DNA of 9,094 nucleotides from Deltaproteobacteria bacterium (GTDB lineage: Bacteria; Myxococcota; Polyangia; Polyangiales; B10-G4), in assembly GCA_019312705.1 (NCBI GenBank), contig JAFDCW010000109.1, forward strand, positions 1 through 9,094, given 5' to 3'. The notes beneath the pieces are model-generated. The model was not told where the DNA came from. It saw only the letters and a program-made list of their open reading frames with translations, and made no database searches. Shown here piece by piece: positions 6,691 through 9,094 of the stretch. The number at the start of each line of letters is the position of its first letter. Position 1 is the stretch's first letter. Position numbers and translations under genes: made by a program.

Positions 6691-9094
6691 CCCGCCGCCT
6701 CACCCTCCTCGTCGGCGTGCTCCTCGGAGTCCTCGTCTCGCTTCCGGGAGACGACGCTCGCGCCGACGACCCGCCACCGCCCCGCGTCTACGTGGGCGTG
6801 TACCTGCACGACGTCAGCCAGTTCGACCAAAAAGACGGGGTCTTCGACGTCGACCTCGATCTATGGGCGAAGTGGCAGGGCGACTTCGACCGCGAAGAGC
6901 TTCACCTCGCCAACGCCGCCTCCGTCGAACAGACGTTCCTCGGCATCGACGAGGACCATGCATGGCACTCGGCGCGATGGCGAGTCCGGGGGACCCTGCG
7001 GGGAGAGTTTCCGCTTCACCAGTTCCCCTTCGACGAGCAGACCATCGCGGTGGTCCTCGAGTTGCCCGAGGAAGCCGGGCTCCTGGCCCCGGACCTAGCG
7101 AGCTCCGGCATGGCCGAGCGCTTCAGCCTCACCGACTGGAACTACACGCCGGAGTTCGACCCCGACGTGAGCGTGCAGGTCTATGCCTCGGACCTCGGCA
7201 ACCTGGCCCGGGAGGGCCGCCCGACGACGGTGCATCGCGTGGCGTACCAGGTGAGGCTGACGCGCCCCATCGTGCCGGTGATCCTCAAGCTCTTCCTCCC
7301 GCTGGGCATCATCATGCTCGTCGCCCTGGCTTCGCTCTTCGTCGCGCCGGACCAAATCGAGGCGCGGTCAGCGATGGGAGTCACGGCGCTCCTGAGCTGC
7401 TTCGCCTTCCAGTTAACGGTCGCCGACTCACTGCCCGCCGTGGCGTACCTGACCCTCGCCGATACCCTCTTCATCCTCGCCTACATCGTGAGTACGGTGG
7501 TCGTGACGACGACGATCGTGAGCTATGGCCTCGCGCACCGCGGAAAACACCGAGCCGCGCTGCGGGTCGATCGAGTGGCGCGAGTCGTGGTCCCGCTCTT
7601 CGCGGCCCTCACCGTGTGGCAGGCGGTCCCCGACGAAGAAGCCGCCTCCCCGACGCTGCCGGACCCACCCCCGGAGCTGTCGCGCACCGAGAGCGCGGGC
7701 GACACCGTGCGCATCGGCACCAACATGCTCACCATGGCCACCAGCGCGCCAGGCGCGAGCTGGGGGCTCGTCCACGAGGACCCGGAACTCGGCCCCCAGG
7801 TGGTCTTCGTCGAGCGTGCCCCGGGGGTCGATAACGACGCCATCCGATTCCTCGCCGGCGGCGAGATCGAGGTCACCTGGCGCATCCGGGAGGGCATGCT
7901 CTGGTCCGACGGTGCGGCACTCACCGCCGACGACGTGCTCTTTGCCCTCGAGCTGAGCCCCGAAGCTCACATCATCGAAGCGACGAGCCCCGACGCGCGG
8001 ACCGTCGTCCTTCGCTGGGACGACCGCCTCGGCGTGGCCCTCGAGGCGCCGTGGGTCCTTCCCCGCCACGCCCTCGCCGACATCGCCGCGGGTCCCAACG
8101 AAGACGGAGAACCGGGCGGCTACGACGCCGTCCGCGACTACCGTCGCAACAACCCCACGCCGACTCTCGGCCCCTACCGCGTGGTCTCGTTCGAAAAGGA
8201 GGTGCGCCTGGTGGCCGAAGCGAACCCCCATTTCGCCGGGGCGCCGGCGAACATCGCGCGCTACGAGATGATCCACTACGACGATCGGGCCGCGGTCCGC
8301 CGGGCATTCGAAGCGGGGGAGGTGGACTTCACCTATCCCAACGCGCTGACGGTAGGCGACGCGGTCGCGATGCAGGAAACGGATCCGGAGAGCGTCAGCA
8401 TCGAGCCGTCGGCGATCTTCGTGATGCTCCAGCCGGATCTGTCCCACCCGCTGCTCTCCCAGGTAGAGGTTCGCCGGGCGCTGCTCATGGCCATCGACCG
8501 GGCGCGCATCGCCCAGGTCAGCTATCCGGAAGACACAGGGCGGGTCGCCCACACGGCGGTTCCCGGCCCGGTCCCCGAGGGGGCTGTTTCGACGCCCTAC
8601 GACCCCGAGGCGGCCCACACGCGCCTTCAGGAACTCGGCGCCACTGGGGCCAGTCTCCGCCTCCAGTATGTGGAATCCACCGCCTCCGACCCGGGCGTCG
8701 AGGTGATCATCGAGAACCTCGTCGCGGTCGGCATCGAAGTCGAGCGCGTACCCGTCCCGTCGACGCTGAGGCTCTGGCGCGCCGCTGACCACGGTGGCCT
8801 CTTGATGCACGTACTCCGGGCGAACCGAGAGTCCTCCCCGCCCCGGTACTGGAACGTGCCCATGGTCGACGGGAACTACGACCCCGGCCACCGGAGCGAT
8901 GCCTACACGGACGAAATTCACGCCCTCGTCGAGCGCGAGCGCCGCGCCCTCTACCCGGAGCGTCGGGATCAGCTGAGGGAGACCCTCTTCGCGAAGATCA
9001 CGGAGCGCCTTCCGATGCTTCCCATCATGTTTGCTCCAGAGAGAGTCGCCCACACCCCGTTGCTCCGAGGCTGGCAAACGGGCCCCGAGGTCGC
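6687..9094 (+). CDS. pentameric ligand-gated ion channel fused to a family-5 solute-binding protein (3' partial)
   Basis: One uninterrupted frame of 802 codons runs off the right edge. Residues 1-26 are a signal peptide (basic TRR, Leu/Val core, ARA). Residues 33-192 are a pLGIC extracellular domain: VYVGVYLHDVSQFD, LWAKWQGDF, WRVRGTLRGEF and Pro-loop FPFDEQ (113-118), without Cys-loop cysteines. M1 is 194-219 (RPIVPVILKLF), M2 224-247, M3 252-283 (AYLTLADTLFILAYIV), and M4 about 295-315 after a short loop. A Pro/Glu linker (316-337) leads to an SBP_bac_5 domain: TWRIREGMLWSDG (397-409), LTADDVLFALE, GPY (495-497), VEVRRALLMAIDR (593-605), near-terminal RLPMLPIMF. pLGIC C-termini are extracellular, so the binding domain would be periplasmic. 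CTG 6687 is the chosen start because it yields a full signal peptide and overlaps the frmB stop (CTGA). GTG 6717 would lose the basic residues. The first in-frame ATG (7110) lies inside the domain. Confidence 0.9.
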   Translation, partial: MTRRLTLLVGVLLGVLVSLPGDDARADDPPPPRVYVGVYLHDVSQFDQKDGVFDVDLDLWAKWQGDFDREELHLANAASVEQTFLGIDEDHAWHSARWRVRGTLRGEFPLHQFPFDEQTIAVVLELPEEAGLLAPDLASSGMAERFSLTDWNYTPEFDPDVSVQVYASDLGNLAREGRPTTVHRVAYQVRLTRPIVPVILKLFLPLGIIMLVALASLFVAPDQIEARSAMGVTALLSCFAFQLTVADSLPAVAYLTLADTLFILAYIVSTVVVTTTIVSYGLAHRGKHRAALRVDRVARVVVPLFAALTVWQAVPDEEAASPTLPDPPPELSRTESAGDTVRIGTNMLTMATSAPGASWGLVHEDPELGPQVVFVERAPGVDNDAIRFLAGGEIEVTWRIREGMLWSDGAALTADDVLFALELSPEAHIIEATSPDARTVVLRWDDRLGVALEAPWVLPRHALADIAAGPNEDGEPGGYDAVRDYRRNNPTPTLGPYRVVSFEKEVRLVAEANPHFAGAPANIARYEMIHYDDRAAVRRAFEAGEVDFTYPNALTVGDAVAMQETDPESVSIEPSAIFVMLQPDLSHPLLSQVEVRRALLMAIDRARIAQVSYPEDTGRVAHTAVPGPVPEGAVSTPYDPEAAHTRLQELGATGASLRLQYVESTASDPGVEVIIENLVAVGIEVERVPVPSTLRLWRAADHGGLLMHVLRANRESSPPRYWNVPMVDGNYDPGHRSDAYTDEIHALVERERRALYPERRDQLRETLFAKITERLPMLPIMFAPERVAHTPLLRGWQTGPEV

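Noticed and set aside
6963..6977. TGGCAC resembling a sigma-54 -24 element
   Set aside because: It lies inside the channel coding sequence, and no matching -12 TTGC follows at the required spacing.
6131..7834. Long plus-strand frame (567 codons) across frmB and the channel gene
   Set aside because: The product is an Arg/Pro/Ala-rich shadow with no domain, and it overlaps two genes with clear motifs in other frames.
7428..9077. Minus-strand frame of 549 codons at the right end
   Set aside because: It is antisense to the solute-binding domain. It is open only because of the G/C third-position bias, and its translation has no recognisable motif.

Overview
The window is high-GC bacterial DNA with strong G/C bias at third codon positions, tightly packed genes and several start/stop overlaps. 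The best guess for the source is a myxobacterium-like or other deltaproteobacterial-type organism. This is inferred from three things: a sigma-54 enhancer-binding protein of a type I associate with Myxococcota, a glutathione-dependent formaldehyde pathway, and a small lipoprotein. No rRNA or tRNA is present to settle the lineage.

Layout. (1) 3-176 (+): the C-terminal end of an SGNH/GDSL-type hydrolase, entering from the left edge. (2) 217-396 (-): a 59-residue putative lipoprotein, with a 12-bp tandem repeat just upstream of it. (3) 587-2050 (-): a 487-residue sigma-54-dependent activator with an unrecognised N-terminal domain. (4) 2051-2367: a divergent intergenic region holding a possible small ORF on the minus strand and a compact, AT-rich promoter/operator facing right. 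(5) 2368-3611 (+): arsM (arsenite methyltransferase), overlapped by 4 nt by a cysteine-rich MarR-family regulator. (6) 3680-4486 (+): a TruC-like tRNA pseudouridine synthase. (7) 4706-6690 (+): frmA (S-hydroxymethylglutathione dehydrogenase) and frmB (S-formylglutathione hydrolase), sharing one base at TGATG, preceded by a 219-bp leader with a long inverted repeat. (8) 6687-9094 (+, running off the right edge): a gene that starts at a non-ATG codon overlapping the frmB stop.

The last gene is the main discovery. Its N-terminal third is a prokaryotic pentameric ligand-gated ion channel (the ELIC/GLIC-like relatives of Cys-loop receptors): signal peptide, beta-rich extracellular domain with a Pro-loop but no Cys-loop cysteines, and M1-M4. 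After M4 the same reading frame continues for about 460 codons as a family-5 (OppA/DppA-like) periplasmic solute-binding protein. In this receptor superfamily the C-terminus after M4 lies on the extracellular (periplasmic) side, so the arrangement is topologically sensible: a channel carrying its own solute-binding domain. The gene has no ATG near its start and is overlaid by long spurious ORFs, so ORF callers can easily miss it.

How the genes may work together. arsM-marR looks like an arsenic-responsive unit: a detoxification enzyme with a thiol-rich repressor and operator-like repeats over its promoter. frmA-frmB oxidise formaldehyde through glutathione adducts to formate. The channel-binding-protein fusion appears translationally coupled to frmB; whether it shares a physiological role with formaldehyde metabolism is inference only.
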